53,307 nucleotides of DNA from JAABRB01 sp041617635 (lineage in GTDB: Bacteria; Pseudomonadota; Gammaproteobacteria; Burkholderiales; SG8-39), in NCBI GenBank assembly GCA_041617635.1, contig JBFJOO010000020.1, positions 1-53,307 of the forward strand, in the 5' to 3' direction. Below are positions 40,748 through 50,003 of this stretch, piece after piece (the stretch's first letter is position 1; every line of letters starts with the position of its first letter). The notes under the pieces were generated by a model that saw only the letters and a list, made by a program, of their open reading frames with translations, did no database searches and was not told the DNA's origin. The translations under genes were made by a program, and so were the position numbers.

Positions 40748-41224
40748 CTACTTGCGCCGCTTCACCGCGGCGCGCTTCGGCTTCGTGAAGCTCGCGCGCT
40801 TCTTGACTGTCGCACGCTTGGCCGGCGCGCGCTCGGGCGCCGCTTTCGCCGCCACCGCTTCGACTTCGACCAGGAACGCGGGTCTCACCAGCGCGCTGAT
40901 CATCACCAGGGTGGACGCGGGCCGGTGATTCCCGAGAAAGCGCGTGCGCGCGCTCGCGTAGCCCGGAAAGTGGGCGGGATCGGTGAGGTACTGGTTGACC
41001 TTGACGATGTCGGTAACCTGCATACCCGCCGAGGCGAGTATCGCTGTCACGTTCTCCCAGGCAACGACTGTCTGCTCCTCGATCGTGGCGGGCACCGTGC
41101 CGTCCTTGCGCACCGCGACCTGACCGGCGATGTGCAGCCAGCGCGCGTTCGGCGGGACCTCGATGCCGTGCGAATAGGTTCCGATCGGGGCCGCAATCGC
41201 TTGCGGATTGTGAATCTTCGCCAT
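40748..41224 (-). CDS. RidA family protein with a lysine/arginine-rich tail
   Basis: A 158-aa protein. Residues about 1-122 are a normal RidA (YjgF/UK114) domain, with the blocks IGTYSHGIEVP, IAGQVAVRKDG, AWENVTAILASAG and LVEVEAVAAKA. RidA proteins hydrolyse reactive enamine/imine intermediates. The remaining residues (APERAPAKRATVKKRASF, then TKPKRAAVKRRK) form a basic, Ala/Lys/Arg-rich tail that resembles the end of histone-H1-like or AlgP-like bacterial proteins. GAGGAGGAG lies 4 bases before ATG 41224. Whether the tail binds nucleic acid is a hypothesis. The conserved substrate-binding Arg is not certain from this reading. Confidence 0.85.
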   Translation of the reverse strand: MAKIHNPQAIAAPIGTYSHGIEVPPNARWLHIAGQVAVRKDGTVPATIEEQTVVAWENVTAILASAGMQVTDIVKVNQYLTDPAHFPGYASARTRFLGNHRPASTLVMISALVRPAFLVEVEAVAAKAAPERAPAKRATVKKRASFTKPKRAAVKRRK

Positions 41225-41330
41225 GGCGCTCCTCCTCTTGTGCACTGGACTTGTGTCGGACTCGTGCAATCGGCGACGCGGGACTCGTTCCGGGCCGGCC
41301 GCGGCATTCGACTCCCGCGCGGGCGCGCCG

Positions 41331-41804
41331 TCAAGTCCGCCCGGACGCTCCGGCCGCGGCGTCCCGGGCGCGGAGCTTCGCGGCGATGTAGGCGCGCGGC
41401 GAGACGTGGAGCAGGTCCGCGATCTTCCGGATGACATGCTGCTCATAGGCGGAAAGCTCGCCGTCGGCATAGGCGATCCGCCACATGAGCTCGACGACCT
41501 GTTGCTTCTGGGCCTGCGAGAAACGCCGATTGATGAGCGACGTGAACTGGTAGTGGTCGGTCGCCTCGCGCGCCTCGTCCTCGGCGAGGCGCACCAGCGC
41601 ATCGGCTTCGCCGGCGCTCAGACCGAATTTGCCGCGCACGGCACGTAGCACGGCCGCGCGCTCGGCGGGCTTGATCTCGCCGCCGAGTCGCACCACCTCG
41701 ACCAGCAGGGCTGCCGTGGCGAGCTCGATCGCGTGGCGGTCGTCGCCCTGCGCGGCGGGCGCATCGATGTGCTTCTCGAAGAAATCGCGGATCGTGTTGA
41801 GCAT
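41331..41804 (-). CDS. TerB-like (tellurite-resistance family) protein
   Basis: A 157-aa all-helical cytoplasmic protein. The core segments are ELATAALLVEVVRLGGEIKPAERAAVLRAV, FGLSAGEADALVRLAEDEAREATDHYQFTSLIN and QVVELMWRIAYADGELSAYEQHVIRKIADLLHVSPR; the DGELSAYE segment resembles an EF-hand-like/TerB acidic motif. TerB-family proteins bind metal or membranes, and stand-alone copies are widespread with unknown roles. The ATG at 41804 was chosen from alternatives because it is the first Met of the conserved N-terminus. No ter operon is nearby. Confidence 0.82.
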   Translation of the reverse strand: MLNTIRDFFEKHIDAPAAQGDDRHAIELATAALLVEVVRLGGEIKPAERAAVLRAVRGKFGLSAGEADALVRLAEDEAREATDHYQFTSLINRRFSQAQKQQVVELMWRIAYADGELSAYEQHVIRKIADLLHVSPRAYIAAKLRARDAAAGASGRT

Positions 41805-42019
41805 TGCGGGCAGTGTAATCGCGACGCGCCGGCGTTGTCTGGCGTGCAAGGCACATCGTTGTCGACAGCTTCCGCGCGCCGATGTTCCCGCGACGCGGTG
41901 CGCCATCCTGTCCCGAGAGCGCGTTAGAATGCGCCGGCAAGCGACCGGCAAGCGCCCGCCGCGCGCGCCGCGAACCCCGCGCCGCCGACCCCGCGACGCC
42001 CACCCCACGACGTCAAATC

Positions 42020-43042
42020 ATGCGATTTCCCAACCTCATCCTGCTCGGCGCGGCCTGGTGCGCACTCGCCGCGCAGGCGCAGGGGCCGACGAAACCGATC
42101 CTGGACGCGCCGACCACCACGATCGGCACGCGGCCCCTGCGGGAGCTCGCGATCTACCCGGAGCGTAGCGCCCCCGCCCAGAGCCTGCCCGCGAACGAGA
42201 GCAAGCTCTCGGCGGAGGTGTCGGCGCGCATCCTGGCGCTTCCCTACGATGTCGGGCAGACGGTGCGCAAAGGCGACGTCGTCGCGCGCCTCGACCAGCG
42301 CGACTTCGAGCTCGCCGTAGCGAAGGCCAGGGCAGGCATGGCTGCCGTGGAGGCGCGCATCGCGCAGGCCGAATCGCAGCTTGAGCGCGCGAAAGCGCTC
42401 GCGAAGCAGAACTTCATCTCGGCCGAGGCCGTCATTCAGCGCGAGACCGAGCTTGCCGTACAGCGGGCCGAGCTGGGCGTGCAGCGAGCGAATCTTGCCA
42501 CCGCGGAGCGGGAGCTCGAGAAGGCAACGCTGCGCGCGCCGTTCGATGCGATCGTGAAACAGCGTCATGTGGGCGTAGGCGAGCTCGCTTCGCCTGGCGC
42601 GGCGCTCGTCACGCTGATCGACCGGTCGCAGCCGGAGGTGTCGGCGCAGGTGCAGCTGAAGGACGCGCAGTCCTTGAAGGATGCGGAACAGCCTGTGTTC
42701 ATCGCAAACGTCGAGCACCCGGTAAAGCTCACGCGAGTGTCGCCCGCCGTGGACCGGGAGTCGCGAACCGTCGAGGCACGGCTCGCGTTCCGGGGTAGCG
42801 CGGCCGCGCCGGGCACTTCCGGCAGGCTCGTGTGGCGCGAGTCGCAGCCGCATCTTCCGGCCGAGTATGTGGTACGGCGCAATGGCGACCTCGGCGTGTT
42901 CCTGATGTCGGGGGGTGCGCCCGAATTCGTCGTGCTGCCCGCAGCGCAGGAAGGACGCCCGGTCCCGGTCGCGTTCCCCGTCGACACGCTGATCGTCACC
43001 CAGGGGCGCAATACGCTCCGCGCCTCGCCCGCAGGAAAGTAG
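42020..43042 (+). CDS. RND efflux periplasmic adaptor (membrane fusion protein)
   Basis: A 340-aa HlyD/AcrA-type membrane fusion protein. A signal peptide (1-22) is followed by the lipoyl half-motif ILALPYDVGQTVRKGDVVARLD (about 72-95), an alpha-hairpin coiled-coil (95-165, rich in Ala, Glu, Gln and Arg), then the second lipoyl half TLRAPFDAIVKQRHVGVGELASPGAALVTLID. It bridges the inner-membrane pump to an outer-membrane channel. It starts at ATG 42020, and the permease follows after 74 bases on the same strand. No TolC-like outer-membrane gene is seen in the window. Substrate is unknown. Confidence 0.92.
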   Translation: MRFPNLILLGAAWCALAAQAQGPTKPILDAPTTTIGTRPLRELAIYPERSAPAQSLPANESKLSAEVSARILALPYDVGQTVRKGDVVARLDQRDFELAVAKARAGMAAVEARIAQAESQLERAKALAKQNFISAEAVIQRETELAVQRAELGVQRANLATAERELEKATLRAPFDAIVKQRHVGVGELASPGAALVTLIDRSQPEVSAQVQLKDAQSLKDAEQPVFIANVEHPVKLTRVSPAVDRESRTVEARLAFRGSAAAPGTSGRLVWRESQPHLPAEYVVRRNGDLGVFLMSGGAPEFVVLPAAQEGRPVPVAFPVDTLIVTQGRNTLRASPAGK

Positions 43043-43116
43043 ACGGCGAGGACGCGCGCCGCGCCGCCCGTGCATCCCGATAACGAGATCGCGCCCCCGC
43101 CATACGAGTGCCTAGC

Positions 43117-46100
43117 ATGCGTTTCTACGAGCGATTGATCCGCAATCACCCCTTCGCGAACATCACGTTCGCGGTGGTGATCCTCGTCGGCCTCACGGGG
43201 TACTCGCTCATGCCGCGTGAGCAGGATCCCGAGATCAACTTCAACTGGGTCGATATCACGACCATCCTGCCCGGGGCGTCTGCGGAGGACGTCGAGAAGC
43301 GCGTCACCGTGCCGCTCGAGGAGGCGATCAAGAACGTGCAGGACATCCGGTTCGTGCTCTCCACGAGCCGCGAGAACATCTCGGGCATTCTGGTCCGCTT
43401 CCGCGAGATCGACGAACGCACCTTCGACAAGCGCATCAACGACCTCAACCGCGAGATCCAGAACAAGGCCAAGGCCGAGCTGCCCGTCGAGGCCAAGGAC
43501 CCGCGCACCACCGAGATCACGACGTCCAACGGGTTTCCGACCGCGATGGTGCTCCTCACGGGGCGCGCCGACGACGAGGTGCTGCGCTCCATCGCGCACC
43601 AGATCAAGCTCGACATCGAGCGGATCGCCGGGGTCGACCGGGTCTTTGCGCTCGGGAAGCACGATCCGGAGCTGCTGGTCGAGTTCTCGCCGCATGCGCT
43701 CGCCGCGCGCGGCGCGAACGGCAGCGACGTCGCGGACGCGGTGAGTGGCGCATTCCGCGATACGTTCGCGGGCCGTCGCAAGACCGAGGGCGACGAATGG
43801 CTGGTGCGCGTCCTCGGGCAGGAAGCCGATCCCTCGGTGCTGGCCCGTGTGGCGGTGAGCCCGCTCGGCAACGCGCGGGAGCAGTTTCCGCTCGATGCCG
43901 TGGCCACGGTCGCGCGCGCGCGCGCGAAGGCGAGCCAGCTCGTCACCCACGACAGCCGTCCCGCGGTGCTCTTCTCGGTGACGAAAAAGAGCCGCACCAA
44001 CACCATCGAGCTCGTCGAGAAGCTGAATGCCTATATCGCCGACAAGAATCCGGTCCTGGCGGCCTCGGGCCTCGCGCTGATGCTCGCGGACGACCAGACG
44101 GTGTTGACGCAGACGGCGATCCGCATCATGGAGACGAACGCGGGGATCGGTCTAGCGCTGGTTCTCGCCATCTGCTGGCTTTTCCTGGGGACGCGAATCT
44201 CGATCCTGGTCGCGATCGGCATCCCTTTCTCGCTTGCCGGGACTTTCGCAGTGCTCTACGCGACCGGCAGCACGCTCAACGTATCGGTGCTGCTCGGCGT
44301 CGTGATTGCCCTCGGCATGCTGGTGGACGACGCGGTGGTGGTCGTCGAAGCGATCTATTACCGGTTGCAGCGCGGCCAGGAAACCGTCTCGGCCGCCGTC
44401 GACGCGATGCGCGAGGTGTTTGCGCCGGTGACCTCCTCGGTGGCGACCACGCTCGCGGCATTCCTGCCCCTGATGCTGCTGCCCGGGATCGTGGGCAAGT
44501 TCATGTTCGTCATCCCCTTTGTCGTCACGACTGCGCTCGCGATCAGCCTGGTCGAGGCGTACTGGATGATTCCGACGCACGTCGCAGCCCTGCGACCAGA
44601 CTTCTCGCGCATGAACCGGATTCAGCGCTGGCGCGCGCGCCTGACCCACGACGTGCGCGTGAAGTACTCGCTGGCGCTGATCTACGTGATGCGGCGGCCG
44701 CTGCGTTTCGCCGCAATCGGCGTGCTTGCGGTCGCGGCGGCGGGCACGGCGGTGGCGACCGGGATCGTACGCGTGCAGTTCTTCGCCTTCGATCCGTTGC
44801 GGATCTTCTACGTGAACATCGATATGCCCGCGGGCGCGCCGATCGAAGCGACCCTCGCGCGCCTGCAGGGCCTGGAGCCGGTGGTCAAGAAGCACTTGAA
44901 TCCCGCGAACGTGCGCGCCATCACCGCGGCGGCGGGTGTGAAGTTCACCGACACGGAACCCGTGTTCGGCGACGCGTACGGCCAGCTGGTCGTGACCCTG
45001 AAGCCGCGGGGCGAGGATACGCGTGAGGCGCCCGAGATCGTCGACGCGCTGAGGAAGGACGTGCTCGCGGTGCCCGGACCCGGCAAGGTCACGTTCACCG
45101 TGCTGTCGGGCGGGCCGCCGCCGAGCAAGGCCATCCGGGTGCGCGTGCGGAACGACGACTATGCCGAATTGCGCGCGGCCGCCGACGAAGTGACGCGCAT
45201 CGTCGCCGGGGTGCGCGGTACCCAGGACGTCACCGATGACGATCTGCCCGGCCGGCCGCAGCTCGTGCTGGCGCTGGATCGCGAGGCGATCCGCGCGGCC
45301 GGCCTGACCGCCGCGCAGGTCTCGCGACTCGTGCGGCTCGCAGTCGACGGCGAGATCGCCGTGGTGATGCGCGATGCGGGCGAGAAGCTCGAAGTGCGGG
45401 TGCGCGCCCGGCGCGAGACTTCGGCCGACGTCGCCGCCATCCTGGAGATGCCGGTGGCGCTGCCCGGCGGGGGCACCACGACGCTCGGCCGGCTCGTGAC
45501 CGAGGAGACCCGCACCGGCAAGGGCGCGATCCGGCACTACAACCTGCGCCGCTCGATCGCGGTGGACGCGAATCTCGACAAGGAGGTCACCGATACGGTG
45601 GCGGCGAACCGCGCGATCGAGGAAGCATGGGACAAGGTCAAGGCCCGCTATCCCTCCACGTCGCTCGACTTCTCGGGCGAGCTGGACGACATCCAGGAAA
45701 GCCTCGACGCAATGAAGATCCTGTTCCTGCTCGGCATCGGACTCATCTTCCTCATTCTCGCGGCGCAGTTCCGCAGCTACGGGCAGCCGCTCATGATCCT
45801 CGTTACGGTGCCGCTCGCCTTCACCGGCGTCGTGTTCGGCCTGCTGATGTCGGGAAGTCCCTTGAGCCTCTACACGCTGTACGGGGTCATCGCGCTGACC
45901 GGCATCGCGGTGAACTCGGCGATCGTGCTGATCGACGCGGCCAACCGTCGGTTGGCCACCGGCATGAGCGTGCTGCACGCGACCGTGTACGCTGCGCGGC
46001 GCAGGGTGATCCCGATCCTGATGACCTCGACGACCACGATCGCCGGGCTTTTTTCGCTTGCCGTGGGGCTCGGCGGGAAATCGCTGCTCTGGGGGCCGGT

Positions 46101-46206
46101 CGCAGGCGCGATCGTCTGGGGCCTCTCCGTGTCGACGCTCCTCACGCTGTTCGTGGTGCCGCTCGTCTACTGGACGTTCATGCGGCGCACGGAACGCGCT
46201 CGATAG
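43117..46206 (+). CDS. RND superfamily efflux permease
   Basis: A 1029-aa inner-membrane pump of the AcrB/MexF class. The first helix (about residues 12-30) is followed by the MPREQDPEINFNWVDITTILPGASAEDVEKRVT periplasmic start. The transmembrane proton relay LGMLVDDAVVVVEAIYY contains the conserved Asp pair in TM4, and a repeated block of 12 helices is evident (for example ILFLLGIGLIFLILAAQFRSY...). Two large periplasmic porter/docking halves lie between. It exports small hydrophobic compounds with its adaptor. ATG 43117 was chosen; a GTG at 43108 is equally readable and no strong ribosome site discriminates them. Confidence 0.93.
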   Translation: MRFYERLIRNHPFANITFAVVILVGLTGYSLMPREQDPEINFNWVDITTILPGASAEDVEKRVTVPLEEAIKNVQDIRFVLSTSRENISGILVRFREIDERTFDKRINDLNREIQNKAKAELPVEAKDPRTTEITTSNGFPTAMVLLTGRADDEVLRSIAHQIKLDIERIAGVDRVFALGKHDPELLVEFSPHALAARGANGSDVADAVSGAFRDTFAGRRKTEGDEWLVRVLGQEADPSVLARVAVSPLGNAREQFPLDAVATVARARAKASQLVTHDSRPAVLFSVTKKSRTNTIELVEKLNAYIADKNPVLAASGLALMLADDQTVLTQTAIRIMETNAGIGLALVLAICWLFLGTRISILVAIGIPFSLAGTFAVLYATGSTLNVSVLLGVVIALGMLVDDAVVVVEAIYYRLQRGQETVSAAVDAMREVFAPVTSSVATTLAAFLPLMLLPGIVGKFMFVIPFVVTTALAISLVEAYWMIPTHVAALRPDFSRMNRIQRWRARLTHDVRVKYSLALIYVMRRPLRFAAIGVLAVAAAGTAVATGIVRVQFFAFDPLRIFYVNIDMPAGAPIEATLARLQGLEPVVKKHLNPANVRAITAAAGVKFTDTEPVFGDAYGQLVVTLKPRGEDTREAPEIVDALRKDVLAVPGPGKVTFTVLSGGPPPSKAIRVRVRNDDYAELRAAADEVTRIVAGVRGTQDVTDDDLPGRPQLVLALDREAIRAAGLTAAQVSRLVRLAVDGEIAVVMRDAGEKLEVRVRARRETSADVAAILEMPVALPGGGTTTLGRLVTEETRTGKGAIRHYNLRRSIAVDANLDKEVTDTVAANRAIEEAWDKVKARYPSTSLDFSGELDDIQESLDAMKILFLLGIGLIFLILAAQFRSYGQPLMILVTVPLAFTGVVFGLLMSGSPLSLYTLYGVIALTGIAVNSAIVLIDAANRRLATGMSVLHATVYAARRRVIPILMTSTTTIAGLFSLAVGLGGKSLLWGPVAGAIVWGLSVSTLLTLFVVPLVYWTFMRRTERAR

Positions 46207-46220
46207 CGGGAACGATTCGG

Positions 46221-46235
46221 GCGCCGTGCCGGCGC
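46221..46235. terminator. GC hairpin between convergent genes
   Basis: GCGCCG-TGC-CGGCGC, a 6-bp stem with a 3-base loop, lies in the 41-base gap between the RND permease and the convergent GGDEF-EAL gene. No T-run follows. A weak bidirectional terminator is possible. Confidence 0.35.
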
Positions 46236-46247
46236 GCGCCTTCCGGA

Positions 46248-49100
46248 TCAGCCGCGTCCGGTTCCCGCGATCCGGGTGACCTGCTGGAGCGTTCGGCCGA
46301 TATCCTCGGGCGCGACCCACTCTCGCGTCAGCTGTTCGAATTCTTTCTCGGGGAGCGGCCGGGCGATGTAGAAGCCCTGTATCGCGTCGCACCCCCAGCG
46401 CGCGAGCAGTGCCAGTTGCTCGGGCGTCTCGACGCCTTCGGCGACCACTTCCTTGCGCAGCGCCTGGACCATCGCCAGCACCGAGCGCGCGATCGCTCGT
46501 GCATCCTCGCTTTCCACGATATCGCAGATGAAGGAGCGATCGAGCTTGATCGCCGCCACCGGAAGGTGCTGGAGATACGCGAGCGACGAGTATCCCGTGC
46601 CGAAATCGTCGAGCGAGAGTCGCGTGCCGAGCCGCACGAGCTGCGCGAGCGTGGCGTCCGCGGCTCCGGTCCGGTCGACGAGCACGCTCTCCGTGATCTC
46701 GAGTTGCAGTCGCTCGGGCGGCATCCCCGACGAGCGCAGTATCGCCCCGACCGCCTCGGCGAAGCCGCGACGGTGAAACTGGCGCGGCGAGACGTTCACC
46801 GACACGTGCTCGAGCGGCAGCCCCGCGGCGCGCCACCTGACGAACTGCGCGCACGCGTCGCGCAGGACCCAGTCACCGATCTGCTCGATGAGCCCGGTGT
46901 CCTCGGCGACCGGAATGAAATGCCCCGGCGGGACGAGCCCGCGGGTCGGATGGATCCAGCGGATGAGCGCCTCGGCGCCGGTGATGCGCCCGGAGGCAAT
47001 ATCGAGCTGCGGCTGGTAGTAAAGCACGAACTGGTTCTCGTCCAGGGCGTGACGCAGCTCCCGATCGAGCTCGGCGCGCCGCCGCGCCAGCTTGGTCATT
47101 TCCTCCTTGAAGAACACGTGCGTGCCGCGGCCCTGCTCCTTCGCTTGGTACATGGCGGTGTCGGCATTGCGCAGCATCTCGTCGGTCGACGCGCCGTCGG
47201 TCGGGAAGATGGCAATGCCGACGCTTGCCGCGACGAACGTCTCCGTCCCGCCGATCGTGAACGGCTGCGAGAGGACTTCGATGACGTGCTTGGCGACGAC
47301 GGCCGCGTCGCTCGGGTCCCGGACGTCGGGGACGAGCACGGTGAATTCGTCGCCGCCCAGCCTCGCCACTGTATCCACTTTTCGCAAGCATGCGCGCAGC
47401 CGGTCCGCGGCATGCATGAGCAGCTCGTCGCCGGCCGAGTGACCGAGCTCGTCGTTCACCTGCGAGAATCCGTCCAGGTCGATGAAGAGCAGGGCGAGCG
47501 ACGTGTCGTGCCGCTCCACCCGGGCGATCTCGCGTGCGAACAGATCCATGAAGTACGGGCGATTGGGAAGGCCGGTCAGCGAGTCGAAGTGCGCCTGACG
47601 GAAGAGTGCGTGATCCCGCTCGGCGGTCGCCAGCGCGACGGCGACCCGATCGCTGAGATCGCGCAGCAGGCGGGCCTCGTCTTCGCCGGGCGTGTCCGCT
47701 TTCCTTCGGTATCCGAGCACGATGAGGCCGGCAAGACGCCCTTTGAGAACGATAGGCAGCACGAACAGCGTGCGCGCGTTCAGCCTGGCGAGTTGCTCTT
47801 CCAGTACGGACCTTGCGGGATGGCCGTCGAGCCGAATGCCCGCCGCCGAGTTGTTCAGGCGCGCCCTCTCGGCATCGGGCAGGGTGACGAGCTGGTGATG
47901 CATCGCAACGGCGTCGGCATCGGCAACCCGGACCCGGAACGTTCCGCTCCCGGGTGTCTCGGCGAGGAGCACCATGCGCCAATCAGCGTGGGCGACTTCC
48001 CTGATCCGGCCGGGCAGAATCGCCAGCACGCGATCGATGTCCGCCTTCGACAGGATCTCGGCATCGATCTGGGCGAGCGTCCCCAGCGCGTGAAACTGCC
48101 GGCCGAGCCGGTCGGACATGCTGTTGAACGCCCGGGCGAGCTCGCCAAACTCGTCGTTGCGCAGCGCGGGCACGCGGGACTCGAAGTCGCGCTCCGCGAT
48201 CCGCTTGGTCGCCGCCGTCAGTTCGCCGAGCGGTCCCATGGTGCGCCGCACCTGAACCAGGCTGAGGAGCGCAGCGACCAGGAGCCCGAGAAGCCCCACC
48301 GGCACGACGAGCTCGCGCAGCGCACGCGCCGGTGCGAGCGCGTGCGCCTCCGGCACGTTCATCACGACGGTCCACGCAGCGGCATCGAACTGGCTGGGCA
48401 GGAAGAGCTCGCGGAATCCCGCTACATGGGCCTCGCGTCGCTCCTGCCAGACATGGTGGCCTGAGGGACCGAGGCCGATCTTCGCGCGCAAACCTTCGAG
48501 GGCGCCCGTGGCAAGCGGCTCCGAGCAGTGAAGGGGCGTGAGCGCCACGTCGAGCACGCACACGCCCGTAAGGTAGGGAAGGTCGTCCGGCGCACCCCAA
48601 AGGTAGGCCGGCCGGAGCCGCGCCGCCACCGCGCCGGGGTCCGAATCCCCGGTGCGCCGCGCGGCGACGAGCCATACACCGCGTGACCCGCCTGCTTCGG
48701 GCGCGACGCGCAGCGCGGGCTTCTCGATCGGTGGATCGCGCACGAGCGCGGCGATCGCGGGTGGAACGAGACCAGCGGTTCCGTGCATCAGCGTCGTCTC
48801 GCCCGATCGCGCCACGAAAACGACCGACGTGAAGTAATGGCCCAGCACGTCGACGTTGCCGCCGTCGGGCGCGGCGGCGCGCGCGAGGTTGGCGGCCAGC
48901 ACCAGGCGCTCGAGCACGTTGGCGCCGTACTGGTCGGCGGCGCGCGCGAGCTGACTCAGATGCTGGTCGCCGACGGCGCGCTGCACTTGCGCATAGGAGA
49001 GCGCGAGCACCAGGGCGACCGGGAGGAGCGCACAGACGAGGAACAGGCCGAGCACGCGCCGCGCGACGCGCGTACCGAGTGCCCCGGGAAAACGCATCAT
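46248..49100 (-). CDS. Membrane GGDEF-EAL protein with extracytoplasmic sensor and HAMP
   Basis: A 950-aa protein. TM1 lies at about residues 15-35, an extracytoplasmic sensor of about 220 residues follows, and TM2 lies near 265-285 with a HAMP segment just after it (RRTMGPLGELTAATKRIAERDFESRVP). A GAF-like domain (about 350-490) precedes the GGDEF domain (RLGGDEF, with the I-site RKVD just upstream) and the EAL domain (AEALIRW, EITES, LDDFGTGYSS, IKLDRS, AEGVET). Both enzyme domains look competent. The start at ATG 49100 overlaps the stop of the pilin-like gene (ATGA), so they are translationally coupled. Confidence 0.93.
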   Translation of the reverse strand: MMRFPGALGTRVARRVLGLFLVCALLPVALVLALSYAQVQRAVGDQHLSQLARAADQYGANVLERLVLAANLARAAAPDGGNVDVLGHYFTSVVFVARSGETTLMHGTAGLVPPAIAALVRDPPIEKPALRVAPEAGGSRGVWLVAARRTGDSDPGAVAARLRPAYLWGAPDDLPYLTGVCVLDVALTPLHCSEPLATGALEGLRAKIGLGPSGHHVWQERREAHVAGFRELFLPSQFDAAAWTVVMNVPEAHALAPARALRELVVPVGLLGLLVAALLSLVQVRRTMGPLGELTAATKRIAERDFESRVPALRNDEFGELARAFNSMSDRLGRQFHALGTLAQIDAEILSKADIDRVLAILPGRIREVAHADWRMVLLAETPGSGTFRVRVADADAVAMHHQLVTLPDAERARLNNSAAGIRLDGHPARSVLEEQLARLNARTLFVLPIVLKGRLAGLIVLGYRRKADTPGEDEARLLRDLSDRVAVALATAERDHALFRQAHFDSLTGLPNRPYFMDLFAREIARVERHDTSLALLFIDLDGFSQVNDELGHSAGDELLMHAADRLRACLRKVDTVARLGGDEFTVLVPDVRDPSDAAVVAKHVIEVLSQPFTIGGTETFVAASVGIAIFPTDGASTDEMLRNADTAMYQAKEQGRGTHVFFKEEMTKLARRRAELDRELRHALDENQFVLYYQPQLDIASGRITGAEALIRWIHPTRGLVPPGHFIPVAEDTGLIEQIGDWVLRDACAQFVRWRAAGLPLEHVSVNVSPRQFHRRGFAEAVGAILRSSGMPPERLQLEITESVLVDRTGAADATLAQLVRLGTRLSLDDFGTGYSSLAYLQHLPVAAIKLDRSFICDIVESEDARAIARSVLAMVQALRKEVVAEGVETPEQLALLARWGCDAIQGFYIARPLPEKEFEQLTREWVAPEDIGRTLQQVTRIAGTGRG

Positions 49101-49621
49101 GGATCGTAGTCTTTCGCGATCCCGATGAACCGGCCGTCGTTCGCGCGCACGATGTCGTCGCGGCTCGCCTTGGCGGTGAGCGGTCCGACGCTCGCGCCGT
49201 CCTTGCCCATGCTGTACAGGTCGTAATCCGAGTTGATCGGCACGAGGTTGCGGTTCTTGCGTGCCTGGCCCTTGCCTTTCGACGTGGTGAGGTTGAGGTA
49301 CTGATAGGGGTTGCCCCAGGGGTCGAGCTTGCCGCCCTGGCCAATCTGCGCGAGATCGTCCGGCGGCGACCGGTTGTCGTCGATGAAGACCTTGATCTGC
49401 GATTGCAGGTAGCCGATGTCGGTGACGGCCTGTGCAACGCGCACCCGCTCGCGGTAATCGTCGTACGCAGGCAAGGCGAGGAACGCGAGCACGCTGAGAA
49501 TGGCAACGGTGACCAGGATCTCGATGAGGGTAAACGCGCGCTCGCGCCGCGCGCAGCGGCACCCGCGCCCGACGTCGGGGCGGAGCGGTGCTGCTACGGG
49601 TCGACAGGTTGCGTAGGCCAT
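49097..49621 (-). CDS. Type II secretion / type IV pilin-like protein (GspG-type)
   Basis: A 174-aa prepilin. The prepilin-peptidase site reads RERA|FTLIE (cleavage after Ala29, with Glu34 as the conserved +5 Glu), followed by a hydrophobic segment (ILVTVAILSVLAFLALPAYDDYR). An Ala rather than Gly at -1 is unusual. The C-terminal part contains DPWGNPYQYLNL and DYDLYSMGKDG, typical of GspG-like major pseudopilins. No other gsp or pil genes are near. ATG 49621 is used because the sigma-54 promoter places the transcript start downstream of the longer alternative. It overlaps the downstream GGDEF-EAL gene, so they form an operon. Confidence 0.82.
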   Translation of the reverse strand: MAYATCRPVAAPLRPDVGRGCRCARRERAFTLIEILVTVAILSVLAFLALPAYDDYRERVRVAQAVTDIGYLQSQIKVFIDDNRSPPDDLAQIGQGGKLDPWGNPYQYLNLTTSKGKGQARKNRNLVPINSDYDLYSMGKDGASVGPLTAKASRDDIVRANDGRFIGIAKDYDP

Positions 49622-50003
49622 CCGTGGAGACCGGTTCGAGCGGGATTGGACCGGCTGCGCTTTGCGCCGGCTCGCCCCCAATCCACAAACCCAAGTAAAG
49701 AATCGCAAGACGCGTGCCAGCCGCTCGAGCCCCGGGTCCGGCCCATCAGGAACTCGGGCGAGACTTTCACCCTATTTCGCGCTCGGGCCGTGTGGTCCAG
49801 TTCCGACATTCCCGTCGGCGCCTCGCCAGCGCTCCGCGACCGTGACAAATTACCGGTCGAGCGAGACTCGGACCGCGCGGCGCGGGGGGTGCGCCTGCGG
49901 CCGTTGAGTCGTGCCGACGACCGCCCTCGACCGCGCGGCCCTCGTGCTGCGCGTGCTACCATGAACGCTCATCGTTCCCGACTGGCTGGACTCGGAGCGA
50001 CGC
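49622..50003. other. 382-base intergenic region with a sigma-54 promoter
   Basis: Between the divergent pilin and amidohydrolase genes. It holds the sigma-54-type promoter for the pilin operon (49705-49719) and the upstream sequence of the amidohydrolase. No coding gene, RNA gene or repeat is supported here. The AT-richer stretch around 49690-49710 is consistent with the promoter. The amidohydrolase has GGAG 8 bases before its ATG. Confidence 0.5.
49705..49719 (-). promoter_or_regulatory. Sigma-54-type promoter for the pilin/GGDEF-EAL operon
   Basis: On the minus strand the sequence reads TGGCACGCGTCTTGC. The -24 GG and -12 GC elements are separated by exactly 10 bases, matching the RpoN consensus TGGCAC-N5-TTGC closely. 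The start of transcription should be about 12 bases downstream (near 49693), leaving a leader of about 72 bases before ATG 49621. Many type IV pilin genes depend on RpoN, which fits the gene downstream. An activator binding site is not identified. Confidence 0.78.

Noticed and set aside
41805..42019. Possible small gene upstream of the RND adaptor
   Set aside because: Open frames exist but have no ribosome site, family pattern or consistent composition; left as untranslated upstream sequence.
49097..49708. A longer pilin start at 49708
   Set aside because: It would lie upstream of the transcription start predicted from the sigma-54 promoter and adds a leader not typical of prepilins.
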